From the NCBI RefSeq assembly GCF_947503385.1, contig NZ_CANNDO010000001.1, positions 806,001 through 870,000 on the forward strand: a stretch of DNA of 64,000 nt, written 5' to 3'. The translations under genes were made by a program, and so were the position numbers. Below are positions 1 to 8,366 of this stretch, piece by piece; position 1 is the stretch's first letter; every line of letters begins with the position of its first letter. The notes under the pieces are model-generated. The model saw only the letters and a program-made list of their open reading frames with translations. It did not search any database and had not been told where the DNA came from. This stretch comes from an uncultured Tateyamaria sp. Its GTDB lineage: Bacteria > Pseudomonadota > Alphaproteobacteria > Rhodobacterales > Rhodobacteraceae.

Positions 1-331
1 TGGCCACCGGCAGGCATGGGTCGTCCATGTTCACGGTGATATCGACCGTCGGGCCCAGTTCGGCCTGATACACCGCTCCGCGCACCCGGCGCGACAGCCG
101 CGACAGGTTGCGCACATCATTGCCCGCGCCAATCACGGGCTTCTGAATGTCGCCCATGCGCGCGCCCACGATGCCGTCGCGGTTGGTGATAAGCGCTTCT
201 GTCGTCAAAGGCGATTTGCCGCCCCCGCCGCCCAACGCATCATTACCGCTCAGCGCGTCCAGCGCATCCAGAGCGTCCAACGCATCAAGTGCGTCCAATG
301 CGTCCAGCGCATCCTCCCGACCAATACCCAT
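1..331 (-). CDS. Partial orphan protein with N-terminal (DAL)6 repeat
   Basis: The 5' end of a minus-strand gene whose remainder lies beyond the window. It starts ATG at 331 and 110 codons are visible without a stop. After MGIGRE come six exact Asp-Ala-Leu triplets, then SGNDAL, a five-glycine stretch, and a more ordinary sequence (TTEALITNRDGIVGARMGD and onward). No signal peptide is present. The start lies 31 bases downstream of the stop of the winged-helix/TPR regulator, so it is probably the last or a later gene of that operon. The neighbouring 242-aa protein also carries ALDAL near its N-terminus, which may mean a shared targeting or docking motif. I do not recognise the family. That it is a gene is likely from frame, GC-rich codon use and operon position. 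Confidence 0.6.
   Translation of the reverse strand, partial: MGIGREDALDALDALDALDALDALDALSGNDALGGGGGKSPLTTEALITNRDGIVGARMGDIQKPVIGAGNDVRNLSRLSRRVRGAVYQAELGPTVDITVNMDDPCLPVA
260..313 (-). repeat. Six tandem 9-bp units encoding (Asp-Ala-Leu)6
   Basis: Six consecutive 9-base units encode Asp-Ala-Leu in the partial gene at the left edge. The units use different synonymous codons (GAC/GAT, GCG/GCA, CTG/TTG/CTT), so the amino-acid pattern is kept while the DNA has drifted. That argues for selection on the peptide rather than a fresh slippage expansion. Confidence 0.85.
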
Positions 332-362
332 AAATATCTCCCATTCTGAAAGTGTCTGACGG

Positions 363-2219
363 CTAGTCTGGAATACCCACGCTTCTCAGTTTCTCAGCCG
401 CGGATTGACCCAGCTCGTACCCCGAGCTGGGTGAATTTCTAAGCCAGTTGCTCACGCGCATCGACGGGTGCAGGCGCAGCAACTCCGTCGCAGTCTTCTG
501 CGCATCCTCAATCTGCCCGGCACCCACCTGCGCAATGACCAGCGTGCGCAGCGTGGACACATGCGTCCGGTTCAACCGCAACGACTCCTTGGCCAGTGTC
601 ACGGCCCGGCTGTAGTCCTTGGCCGCGATGTTCGCCGCCGAGGCTTGGGCGAGGAAAAAGAACCGATGCGGGTGCAGCGGCGACAGATGCAAGGCGCGTT
701 CAGTGTCGCGCTTGCCCTCTTCGCCGTGGTCCTGAATGGCAAGGAACATGCCGCGCAACCCAAGGCCACGCGCGTCATTGGGGTTGAGCGCCAAAGCCGC
801 GTCATAGCGGCTCCGGGCTTCGTCCAGCCGGTGTTTGAGATGCGCCAGCACCTGACCCTCGCACACCAGCGCCAGCGTGTGGTTGGGGTCGATGTCCAGC
901 GCGCGCGCGGTGAAATCCAGCGCGGTCTGCGCTTCCTGCTGCGGATCGTCGGCCCAGCCCTGCACCGTGCGCAAGACGTGCCACCGCGCCAGCCACGCCA
1001 GCGGGGTGGGATGGTTCGGCGCGTTGGAAATCACGTAATCCAGATAGTTTTGCGCCCGGTCGAAATCCGTCAGATCAAACCGGTGCATCAGCCCCACGGC
1101 CCCATGCAGCACGCTGAACAGCTTGAGGTCGCTCAGCGGTGCGGACCGCGCCCGGCGCACCTCGTTGATCATGATGGCCCGGCGGACATGGATCACGATC
1201 TCGTCGATGTTTTCCGCCTCGGACAGCCATGCTTCGGCGCGCAACGCCACCCGGTCCGACCACAGGACCAACTGCGAATCCGCCTCGGCAAACTCCAGCA
1301 TCAGGATGATCGTCTCGCCCATCTCCAGCACGCTGCCCGACAGGATGAAATCCGCGTTCAGCAGCCGCCCGGCGTCGCGCGCGCCGCCGTGGTTCGACAA
1401 ATCCAGCGTCGACAGGCGCGAGATCACGTTCATGTCCTCGGACCGGCTGATCGCCCGCGCGATCTCGTCGCCAAGGAACATGCTCATCATCGACCCGTTG
1501 CTGCTGCCCGGCTGCGCGCGGAACGGCAGCACCGCCAGCGTGGGCAGTACGTCGCGCGGGTCCAGTTGCGGCATGATCGACGGGCCGGTCGCCTGGGTGG
1601 CCGGGTCCTGCCAGTCCGACACCCGGCGGGCGGATGCGGGCGCGTCACCCGGCAGGGCTTGCAGTGGCCCGGCGGTGGGCGCGGGCGAGACCGGTGCAAC
1701 GGCCTCTCCGTGCAGCATGTAGCCGCGCTTTGGCACCGTCTTGAGGATTTCGCGTTTGGTGTCGCCAATGGCCCGGCGGATATCGGAAATGCACTGCGTC
1801 AGGCTGTCATCGGTCACGGCCACGTCCGGCCAGACCTCTGCAATCAGGTCGTCACGCGGCGTCAGCTGGCCCAGATGGTCCACCAGATGCCGCAACACCA
1901 ATGCGGATTGCGACCGCAGCAATACTTCGTCACCAGACGCCGTGACGATACGTTCCGTCCCGACCTGATATGTCGCATCGCCAAGTCGGATATGACCCAA
2001 AGCCGAGCTCATGTGTCCTGACGCAAACACCTTCCCCAATGCGTCGCTGATCGCATCCACCTGCACCACGCCTTTCCCGTCAAAGGCGCTGGGCTTGCTC
2101 GCAATCAGCGTTCCAATAGGCTGATTTCTAACGGCAAGACCGGAACTCGTGGATAACGGCAGCGACTGTTTACCATCGTCACAGTAGTGGTCATTTTCCG
2201 ATCCCGATAGCAAAAACAT
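363..2219 (-). CDS. Winged-helix transcriptional regulator with TolB-like and TPR domains (CadC/ToxR-type, cytoplasmic)
   Basis: A 618-aa regulator. An OmpR/PhoB-type winged helix lies near residues 80-170 (LVDHLGQLTPRDDLIAEVWP, then the recognition-helix region ending VPKRGYML). A proline-rich linker follows, then a TolB/FlgO-like domain (TLAVLPF near residue 255) and tetratricopeptide helices from about residue 400. There is no transmembrane segment, so unlike CadC it should act in the cytoplasm, probably binding a protein or ligand through the TPRs. The ATG at 2219 overlaps the upstream stop by one base (TGATG), suggesting translational coupling. A downstream ATG at 2012 has its own AGGA and would start just before the winged helix. 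It sits between two orphan genes and opposite the paralogous pair at 3171-6679, making it their likely regulator (inference). Confidence 0.8.
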   Translation of the reverse strand: MFLLSGSENDHYCDDGKQSLPLSTSSGLAVRNQPIGTLIASKPSAFDGKGVVQVDAISDALGKVFASGHMSSALGHIRLGDATYQVGTERIVTASGDEVLLRSQSALVLRHLVDHLGQLTPRDDLIAEVWPDVAVTDDSLTQCISDIRRAIGDTKREILKTVPKRGYMLHGEAVAPVSPAPTAGPLQALPGDAPASARRVSDWQDPATQATGPSIMPQLDPRDVLPTLAVLPFRAQPGSSNGSMMSMFLGDEIARAISRSEDMNVISRLSTLDLSNHGGARDAGRLLNADFILSGSVLEMGETIILMLEFAEADSQLVLWSDRVALRAEAWLSEAENIDEIVIHVRRAIMINEVRRARSAPLSDLKLFSVLHGAVGLMHRFDLTDFDRAQNYLDYVISNAPNHPTPLAWLARWHVLRTVQGWADDPQQEAQTALDFTARALDIDPNHTLALVCEGQVLAHLKHRLDEARSRYDAALALNPNDARGLGLRGMFLAIQDHGEEGKRDTERALHLSPLHPHRFFFLAQASAANIAAKDYSRAVTLAKESLRLNRTHVSTLRTLVIAQVGAGQIEDAQKTATELLRLHPSMRVSNWLRNSPSSGYELGQSAAEKLRSVGIPD

Positions 2220-2947
2220 CACTGGACCTGCCGCAGAAACAGGGCTGTGTCCTTGGCGCTTACGCAGCTCAGGGAATCGAGGGTGATGGATTGCATTGTG
2301 CGCACCGACCGAGCCGCGATCACGATGTCGTCGGACCCTTCGCAAAACGCCATGGGCAGGACGGCGTCACTGACCAGAATGCCCATCATGGATGGGCAGC
2401 CCAGCCGGGTCATCACCAGCCAGCCCGACGCGCCGATGCGTGCCTGCGATACACTGCCTTCGGGACCGGAGGCCGGGAACAGCGCCACGATATCGGTCAA
2501 CTCCTCGACCTGCACCAGAACGGAATCGATTTGCGGCAGCACCGGCGAAAAGCATTTGGGATCGGACCAGTGGCGGCTGATCCCAAAGGTGATCGCGTCA
2601 CCCACTGACGTGCAGAACAGCCAATGCGTCGTCATCCGGCTGTTCGATCCACCGCTGAGCGCGGTGCAGCTATACGTGGCACCCACGTGCAGATCGCCCG
2701 AAACCTCCGCCCGGTCGACAACCAGCGTGTGATAGGCCTGCCCCGCGAAATGCCCAGACTCGTAGCGCCCCACGCCGCCACGCGCCACGGCATCCACCTC
2801 CAGCGCAAGACCCTGGTAATACGGGAAGATGCTGATTTCGCTCAATTCTTCGACCTGGACTGTCATCATTGTGACGTCTTCCAATGCATCCAGCGCGACC
2901 TCGTACCAAAAATTTAAACCATTATCATGTGTCGCAGACTGGCCCAT
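2219..2947 (-). CDS. Orphan 242-aa protein, first gene of the regulator operon
   Basis: I do not recognise this protein. It has 242 residues, no signal peptide and no convincing membrane span. The N-terminal region contains VALDALEDV and two similar acidic stretches, QVEELSEI and QVEELTDI, about 110 residues apart. These may reflect two related halves. Several cysteines are scattered through the middle and C-terminal part. It is the promoter-proximal gene of a minus-strand operon: its stop overlaps the start of the winged-helix/TPR regulator by one base. A 223-bp intergenic region separates it from the divergent orphan gene at 3171. The close coupling suggests it works with the regulator, perhaps as its sensor or partner; this is inference only. 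Confidence 0.6.
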   Translation of the reverse strand: MGQSATHDNGLNFWYEVALDALEDVTMMTVQVEELSEISIFPYYQGLALEVDAVARGGVGRYESGHFAGQAYHTLVVDRAEVSGDLHVGATYSCTALSGGSNSRMTTHWLFCTSVGDAITFGISRHWSDPKCFSPVLPQIDSVLVQVEELTDIVALFPASGPEGSVSQARIGASGWLVMTRLGCPSMMGILVSDAVLPMAFCEGSDDIVIAARSVRTMQSITLDSLSCVSAKDTALFLRQVQ

Positions 2948-3170
2948 AGCCGCCCGGAATGACCGAAGTCTTTCCGAAATTTATCCGAAAATGCGCACGC
3001 CCCCGACCGTCGCGGGTTTCGTGGAAACTTCGCCCGGTTTTCGGGACTCGATTCAACCATCGCGGGCACCATCATCCCCGGAAGCGCACCAATTTACGGG
3101 GATGTTTCCAGATCAATAGCGCTCCTTTTTGAGCGTCAATTTTCAAGACAGAAAATTTGAGGAACTCAAC
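2948..3170. promoter_or_regulatory. Divergent intergenic region with inverted repeat AATTTTC/GAAAATT
   Basis: This region must carry both promoters for the divergent orphan operons. It is more AT-rich than its surroundings. Close to the rightward gene, AATTTTC (3138-3144) and GAAAATT (3151-3157) form a 7-bp inverted repeat with a 6-base gap. It lies directly upstream of the GAGGA ribosome binding site of the gene at 3171. Two direct TCCGAAA copies lie near the leftward gene. Either could be an operator for the winged-helix regulator, but nothing shows which. Confidence 0.45.
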
Positions 3171-4610
3171 ATGACACACGATATCGCACCGATCAAACAG
3201 GCGTATTACAATGCCTTGGCGAAAAAGGCGGATGGCCCGGTCCAAGCGGCTCTGAACGTCCAGAACTGGTCGCCCGTCGACAGCGCTGGCATGGGCGACC
3301 TGTACTGGTACTGGAACAACGCGGCGATCTTCAACACGGACACGTGGAACCAGTTCAACAACGTCATGCAATACAATGACGACGGCTACCTCCAGATCAC
3401 CGACGGGGCCGCGCTGAACACCGGTCTGTTCAACCTCTACACCGCCATGGCCTATGAACTGACGGCAGCGGACCAGACCACGCTGAACCAAGCCAATACG
3501 CAGGCCGCCGGTATCCTGAACACCGTCGTGGGGGATTACACGTCGATGTTCGGCGCCATTCCTGCGGCCAACAGCGCCACCGCCTCGGCCAAGCTCAGCT
3601 ACATCACGGACAAAATCATGTCCTGGGGCGACAGCGGGCTGACGCTGGCCACCTTCCGGCAGTCGACCAATCCAACCTCGCTTCTGCCCAACGCGCCGCT
3701 GGGCACAAGCAAGCTGATCAGCGACTTTATGACGTATCTGTCGCAAACGGCGGCGGCGGCCACGGTGCAGAACGCGGTCAACTCCTACAACAACCAGATC
3801 CGCCTCTGCGCGCTCAACCTGTCGCCCACACCGGCACAGGTCAAAGCAGGCTGGATGTCGGCCGCCGATGTCAACGGCACCGCGTCGATCCTGCCCTACC
3901 TGTCCATCGCCGAAGCGACCAGCACCATCCAGAACGGCCTGAGCGGTTCGCAAGGCTTTTCGGTCAGCATGTCGGTGACGCAGGTCGATCAGAACACGAC
4001 CAGCGTGTCGGTCGAAGGCGGCGCAGGCGCGTCCGGCTGGATCGGCTGGTTCGGTCTGGGCGGTGGCGCATCGGCGGAATACAACGCCTTTTCGTTCGAC
4101 AGCAGTGTGACACAGGTCGACATCAGCCTTGAATTTACGGGCGTGACCAAATTCACACCGCAACTGTCCGCCAGCGCCTTTGACATCGGCACCGGCACCG
4201 GATGGTGGAACCCCACCCTGATCAAGGATGCCGCAAACCACGACAGCAGCGTCAGCGGCGTGGCCTTCACCACACCGCAGCACTACAACTTTGCCAATAA
4301 TGGCGACTTTGGCGTGCTGGACGTGCTGGCGATCTGCGACATCCCGACGATCACCATGGTGTTCCACAATGCCGACGAAAAATCGTTCCAGTCGCATTTC
4401 TCGCAGGAATCGCACTGGAGCGTCAGCTTCCTCGGCATTCCGCTGGGTGGCGGGTCGCAAAGCTACACCAGCTCCGTCTACAAATACGACAAGACGGCGG
4501 GCACCGTGACCGTGACAATGACGCCTCCGCCCTCTGTCATTCCGGGCAACCTGCTGACCTCGCAGGCCTACGTCATCGGGGCAGATTGCGCATGGCCCGG
4601 CGCAAAGTAA
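3171..4610 (+). CDS. Orphan 479-aa protein, paralogue of the next gene
   Basis: The start at 3171 is set by GAGGA seven bases upstream. The N-terminal half is helical. Residues 35-65 (PVDSAGMGDLYWYWNN, then FNTDTWN) match residues 50-75 of the 655-aa product of the next gene. A further helical block near residues 140-190 matches a module found twice in that protein. From about residue 265 the chain looks beta-rich, with a Gly-Ala-rich turn region near 268-290. It also has an FD-x-GTGTGW motif shared as FDPATATGW in the paralogue. There is no signal peptide or membrane span, so a cytoplasmic protein or one exported by a dedicated system. An intrinsic terminator follows immediately. Family and function are unknown to me; sequence-level paralogy to the neighbour is visible. 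Confidence 0.75.
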   Translation: MTHDIAPIKQAYYNALAKKADGPVQAALNVQNWSPVDSAGMGDLYWYWNNAAIFNTDTWNQFNNVMQYNDDGYLQITDGAALNTGLFNLYTAMAYELTAADQTTLNQANTQAAGILNTVVGDYTSMFGAIPAANSATASAKLSYITDKIMSWGDSGLTLATFRQSTNPTSLLPNAPLGTSKLISDFMTYLSQTAAAATVQNAVNSYNNQIRLCALNLSPTPAQVKAGWMSAADVNGTASILPYLSIAEATSTIQNGLSGSQGFSVSMSVTQVDQNTTSVSVEGGAGASGWIGWFGLGGGASAEYNAFSFDSSVTQVDISLEFTGVTKFTPQLSASAFDIGTGTGWWNPTLIKDAANHDSSVSGVAFTTPQHYNFANNGDFGVLDVLAICDIPTITMVFHNADEKSFQSHFSQESHWSVSFLGIPLGGGSQSYTSSVYKYDKTAGTVTVTMTPPPSVIPGNLLTSQAYVIGADCAWPGAK

Positions 4611-4625
4611 GCTAAAGGCGCAGGC

Positions 4626-4662
4626 CCACCCGGCGATCCAGCACGGTCGCCGGGTGGTTTTT
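4626..4662 (+). terminator. Intrinsic terminator after the 479-aa orphan gene
   Basis: An 11-bp perfect stem (CCACCCGGCGA at 4626-4636 with TCGCCGGGTGG at 4647-4657), a 10-base loop and five thymines. It lies 16 bases after the stop codon and before the next same-strand gene, so the two paralogues are probably transcribed at different levels. Confidence 0.85.
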
Positions 4663-4711
4663 GCTATGGTCTGATCCCAACATATCGCATGGTCGGACCC
4701 AAGGCAGACCC

Positions 4712-6679
4712 ATGTCAGACCCCTATGGCGCATTCAAACAGACGCTCGTGTCCGCCCTCAACGCATCGGCACGCAACGCGCTCGACCCGCCCGTGGCGGG
4801 TGGCCTGCTGGGCGCGCCTGTCGCCGCAGATCACAGCGGCATTGACGACTTCCTGCCCGTGGACGCCTCTGGCGTGGGGGATTTTCCGTGGCAGTGGAAC
4901 GACTTTGAAAACTTCAACGCCGAGACGTGGAATTACCTCAACACCATCGCCGCCAAGTCGGATCAGGGCTTTGTGTCTTTCACCGCCGGGCTGACCACGT
5001 GGTATTACAACGTCATCAGCGCCACCGCCTATCTGTGGACAGAGGACGACCACAAAACCGTGGACGCCCATCTGGCCAAGGCCCGCGCGGTGCAACAGGA
5101 CATCGTGTCGGCCTATGTGGTCATGGCGCAACCCATCTTGCCGCAGGACCGCACCGCTGCGGCTGCCGCGCTGGGCGTGACCAGCCTCAGCGCGCTCAGC
5201 TACGTGGTCGATTACCGCATCGCCTATCAGTGGAGCGGGCGCGAGGCCGCAGGCCTGCCGCCGCTCACCTCGTCGCAAATCCGCGACGCGGACCTGTCGG
5301 CGCTGTTTGAACACGCGCCCGCCGGGGCGCGCGACAGGCTGCTGCCGCTGCTGCATAACGCCCTGACATACGAGGCCGCATGGGCTGCCGCTATCGACGT
5401 GTTGTGGAACCGGTCGCGCGCCATCCGTGATGCGGCCAACAACGCCCACGACCCCAGCGCCGCGAACAAAAGCGGGCGCATGATCTTTTGGCCCGATGGC
5501 CGGGCCGAGACCAAGCATGAATTTCATGTCGCGCCCTCGACAAACGACATCCGCGCGCATCTGTCCTCAGCTGATACGTTGCAGGTGTCGTTTTCTGCGG
5601 CGCAGGCTGCGGGGGATCAGGCCACTGTGGCCGTGCCGGGCGGGGCGGTGTCGCATGTGCCTGCCGATGTTCTGTCGCTCAAGCCCAAATCCGGTGCGCC
5701 GCGCGGGCTGTTTGCCCATGACGGCACCGGCGACAGGGCGGACATCCACATCATCTACCACGGCCCTGCCGAAATCTCGGTGTCTGCGGCGCAGTTCGAT
5801 CCCGCGACGGCAACCGGCTGGTATTTTGAACACCCGATCACGCAGGCGGCGACCAATCTGGTGCAGAACGTGCCCTCCGGCTACCAGTTTCAGGTGCCGA
5901 TTGCCGTCGATGATGACAGCTGGGCTGAATTCGGGCTGCTCAGCACGCTGCTGGTCTGTCGCAAGGTCGAGATCAAGGTGGTCTACCCCAAGGGCGATCT
6001 GACCCGGCTGGCTGCCAGCGTGCCGCAATCCCCCGGCGGCTCTGTCGCGCTGATGGGCAAGACGCATCTCAAAAGCACGTCGGATCAGCCCGTGACCGCG
6101 CGGATCGAAGCGGATCAGGCGACAGGTGCGCCCGCCATGGTCCTGTCGGCAGGCCCGCCCGGTGTCACCGGCACCCCCGGCCCGCGGGTCCATGTGATCG
6201 GGGCCAAGCTGTCGCATCCCTTCCCGGATATCGAGCCGCTGACCGCCCCCGCGTCCGCGCCGCAGATTGCGTTGATGTCCAAACGCGCGCCGCATTCATA
6301 TCTGTTGTCACAATTGGCGGGTGACGGTGGCGGCGCGGGTAGTGGCGGCGCGGGTGGCGGCGCAGGTGCGCCGCTCCTGAACATCGCGGATGTCATGGAC
6401 CTGCTCGATCCCGGTGCTGATCTCGTCGCGGCCTATGAGCGGGTCTTTGGCAATATTGACGCGGCCCGGTTGCAGGCCACGGGCACCACGACCAAGCTCG
6501 ACTTTGTGCTGACCCACGTCTTTGGCCACGAATGGAGCGGTCGTGCAGCGGACCAGCCGCCCTTGTCGGTGGACGCGATGCGCGCTGCGCCGAACCTGCG
6601 GGCCGCCTTCCCGGATATGCCGCTCGAAGGGGCCGAAATCCTGACCGAACTGCACCAGTATCTGAGCGAAAAGACCTGA
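4712..6679 (+). CDS. Orphan 655-aa protein, paralogue of the preceding gene with a duplicated module
   Basis: The start MSDPYGAFKQ at 4712 is preceded by a weak AAGG. Residues 50-75 (VDASGVGDFPWQWND, FNAETWN) align with the preceding gene's product. The middle carries FDPATATGW and a following FGLLSTLLVC segment, matching FDIGTGTGW and FGVLDVLAIC in the paralogue. A helical module with WSGREAAGLPPLTSSQIRDA near residues 165-215 recurs at the C-terminus as WSGRAADQPPLSVDAMRAA (about 600-655). The second copy is separated from the body by a Gly-rich linker near 536-552. No signal peptide or membrane helix is seen. The duplicated module suggests a binding or assembly domain joined by a flexible tether. 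Function unknown; the link to the divergent regulator is by position only. Confidence 0.75.
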   Translation: MSDPYGAFKQTLVSALNASARNALDPPVAGGLLGAPVAADHSGIDDFLPVDASGVGDFPWQWNDFENFNAETWNYLNTIAAKSDQGFVSFTAGLTTWYYNVISATAYLWTEDDHKTVDAHLAKARAVQQDIVSAYVVMAQPILPQDRTAAAAALGVTSLSALSYVVDYRIAYQWSGREAAGLPPLTSSQIRDADLSALFEHAPAGARDRLLPLLHNALTYEAAWAAAIDVLWNRSRAIRDAANNAHDPSAANKSGRMIFWPDGRAETKHEFHVAPSTNDIRAHLSSADTLQVSFSAAQAAGDQATVAVPGGAVSHVPADVLSLKPKSGAPRGLFAHDGTGDRADIHIIYHGPAEISVSAAQFDPATATGWYFEHPITQAATNLVQNVPSGYQFQVPIAVDDDSWAEFGLLSTLLVCRKVEIKVVYPKGDLTRLAASVPQSPGGSVALMGKTHLKSTSDQPVTARIEADQATGAPAMVLSAGPPGVTGTPGPRVHVIGAKLSHPFPDIEPLTAPASAPQIALMSKRAPHSYLLSQLAGDGGGAGSGGAGGGAGAPLLNIADVMDLLDPGADLVAAYERVFGNIDAARLQATGTTTKLDFVLTHVFGHEWSGRAADQPPLSVDAMRAAPNLRAAFPDMPLEGAEILTELHQYLSEKT

Positions 6680-6732
6680 CCTCGCGCGCCCCTGCCGGGC
6701 AGGCGGGGCAGGGCCGTGGCGGTGGTCAAACC

Positions 6733-6805
6733 TTAATGAATGGTAAAACCGCCGCTGTAAGCCATTGATTTCTCGTCCCAGCATCGGTGTCCCATGCTGG
6801 GACAC
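6733..6805. repeat. 73-bp dispersed repeat, copy A, ending in a 19-bp palindrome
   Basis: The left part (TTAATGAATGGTAAAACC through GCCATTGATTT) and the terminal palindrome GTGTCCCATGCTGGGACAC (6787-6805) recur at 27009-27081 with identical 54-base spacing. The first 39 positions match at 35 and the palindrome matches at all 19; about 15 bases between them have diverged. Here the palindrome sits nine bases beyond the gabD stop codon. It may be a 3'-end processing or termination element, or a small non-autonomous repeat. Confidence 0.75.
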
Positions 6806-6813
6806 AAGCGTGG

Positions 6814-8289
6814 TCAGACGCTCATGCAGATATATTTCATCTCAAGGAATTCCTCGATCCCGTGATGCGATCCCTCACGGCCCAGCCCCGATTGCTTGAC
6901 CCCGCCAAAGGGCGCAACCTCGGTCGAAATGATGCCCGTATTGACCCCCACAATCCCGTATTCAAGCGCCTCGGCCACCTTGTAGACCCGGCTCAGATCG
7001 CCCGCATAGAAATAGGCGGCAAGGCCAAAAATCGTGTCATTCGCCATCTCGATCACCTGATCGACGTCATCGAATTTGAAAAGCGGGGCAAGCGGGCCAA
7101 ACGTCTCCTCGTGGGCGACTTTCATGTCCTGCGTGACCCCGGTCACGATGGTGGGCTGCAAAAACCCGCCGCCCAGTTCGTGGGCCGCCCCGCCGGTCAA
7201 AACCGCGCCCCCATGTTCCACCACATCCTCAAGGTGGTTCTGTACTTTCTCGACCGCCTGTTCCGAGATCAGCGGCCCGGTGGTCACGCCGTCCTCGAAC
7301 CCGTCCCCGACCTTGAGATTTTCCACCGCCACCTTCAGCTTGGCCGCGAAAGCGTCATAGACGCCTGCCTGCACATAGATCCGGTTGGCGCAGACACAGG
7401 TCTGGCCCGCATTGCGAAACTTGCACATCATCGCGCCATCGACGGCCGCGTCCAGATCGGCGTCATCAAACACGATAAAGGGCGCATTGCCGCCCAGCTC
7501 CATCGAACATTTCATGACCTGATCGGCGGCCTGCTTCAGCAGGATACGACCCACTTGGGTGGAGCCGGTAAAGGTCAGTTTGGACACCGCCGGATTCTCG
7601 CAGAACTCCTTGCCCGTCTCCGACGCGTTCGAGGTGGTCACCACCTGAAAGATGCCCGCGGGCAGCTCCGCCCGTTCGGCCAGCACCCCCAACGCAATCG
7701 CCGACAGGGGCGTCAGTTCGGCAGGCCGCGCGACAAAGGCGCACCCGGCAGCCAAGGCAGGCGCCGCCTTGCGGGTTATCATCGCATTGGGAAAGTTCCA
7801 TGGCGTGATCGAAGCCGCAACGCCGATCGGCTGCTTGATCACCAAGATGCGCTTGTCCCGCTGGTGGCCGGGGATCGTCTCGCCATAGACGCGTTTGGCC
7901 TCTTCGGCGAAAAATTCGATGAACGACGCGCCATAGCCGATCTCGCCCTTGGCCTCGGCCAGCGGTTTGCCCTGTTCGGCGGTCAGGATGGTGCCCAGAT
8001 CGTCCACGTTCTCCATCATCAGGTCGAACCAGCGCCGCAGCACGGCGGCACGCTCCTTGCCGGTCCAGCTGGCCCACTCCTTTTGTGCGGCCTTGGCCCC
8101 TGCGATGGCTTCGGCCACCTGCGCGCGGCTCAGGTCGGCCACCTGCGCGATCACGTCGCCGCGCGCCGGGTTCGTGACGTCAAAAGTGCCGTCATCCCCA
8201 TCCACCCAGCCGCCGTTCACAAACGCGCGGGTTTCAAGCAGCGACGGATCGGAGAGCATGGATTTCAGGTCGGTGATCTGGTCGAGCAT
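6814..8289 (-). CDS. gabD: Succinate-semialdehyde dehydrogenase (NAD(P)+)
   Basis: Oxidises succinic semialdehyde to succinate, the last step of GABA and 4-hydroxybutyrate catabolism, in the cytoplasm. The 491-aa protein is full length for the aldehyde dehydrogenase family. It has the cofactor-binding PWNFPNAM, the general-base glutamate in MELGGNAPF, and the catalytic cysteine in GQTCVCANR (Cys298). The GQTCVCANR form with two cysteines is typical of bacterial GabD, as is the C-terminal GGVKQSGLGREGSHHG. No aminotransferase (gabT) is adjacent. It is transcribed away from the alpha/beta hydrolase at 8367 and converges with the orphan gene ending at 6679. Family assignment is firm; exact substrate is by close resemblance. 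Confidence 0.93.
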   Translation of the reverse strand: MLDQITDLKSMLSDPSLLETRAFVNGGWVDGDDGTFDVTNPARGDVIAQVADLSRAQVAEAIAGAKAAQKEWASWTGKERAAVLRRWFDLMMENVDDLGTILTAEQGKPLAEAKGEIGYGASFIEFFAEEAKRVYGETIPGHQRDKRILVIKQPIGVAASITPWNFPNAMITRKAAPALAAGCAFVARPAELTPLSAIALGVLAERAELPAGIFQVVTTSNASETGKEFCENPAVSKLTFTGSTQVGRILLKQAADQVMKCSMELGGNAPFIVFDDADLDAAVDGAMMCKFRNAGQTCVCANRIYVQAGVYDAFAAKLKVAVENLKVGDGFEDGVTTGPLISEQAVEKVQNHLEDVVEHGGAVLTGGAAHELGGGFLQPTIVTGVTQDMKVAHEETFGPLAPLFKFDDVDQVIEMANDTIFGLAAYFYAGDLSRVYKVAEALEYGIVGVNTGIISTEVAPFGGVKQSGLGREGSHHGIEEFLEMKYICMSV

Positions 8290-8366
8290 GGCATGTCCTT
8301 TCGGGTCTGGCGCATCTGAACCAAGCGCGGTTACGCTTGTCCAGCACCAAACGACCGGAGGCGATC

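Noticed and set aside
468..2021. 517-codon plus-strand frame
   Set aside because: Antisense to the winged-helix/TPR regulator, whose frame carries recognisable domains; this one is Arg/Gln/His-rich with no ribosome binding site.
3072..4733. 553-codon minus-strand frame
   Set aside because: Opposite the 479-aa orphan, which has a strong ribosome binding site, a terminator and a visible paralogue; the minus frame has shadow composition.
6787..6805. GTGTCCCATGCTGGGACAC as a phage attachment site
   Set aside because: No integrase, tRNA or phage genes nearby; the second copy sits in an unrelated gene end with a conserved 54-base flank spacing, fitting a dispersed element better.
6787..8319. 510-codon plus-strand frame
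   Set aside because: Exactly antisense to gabD with His/Arg-rich shadow composition.
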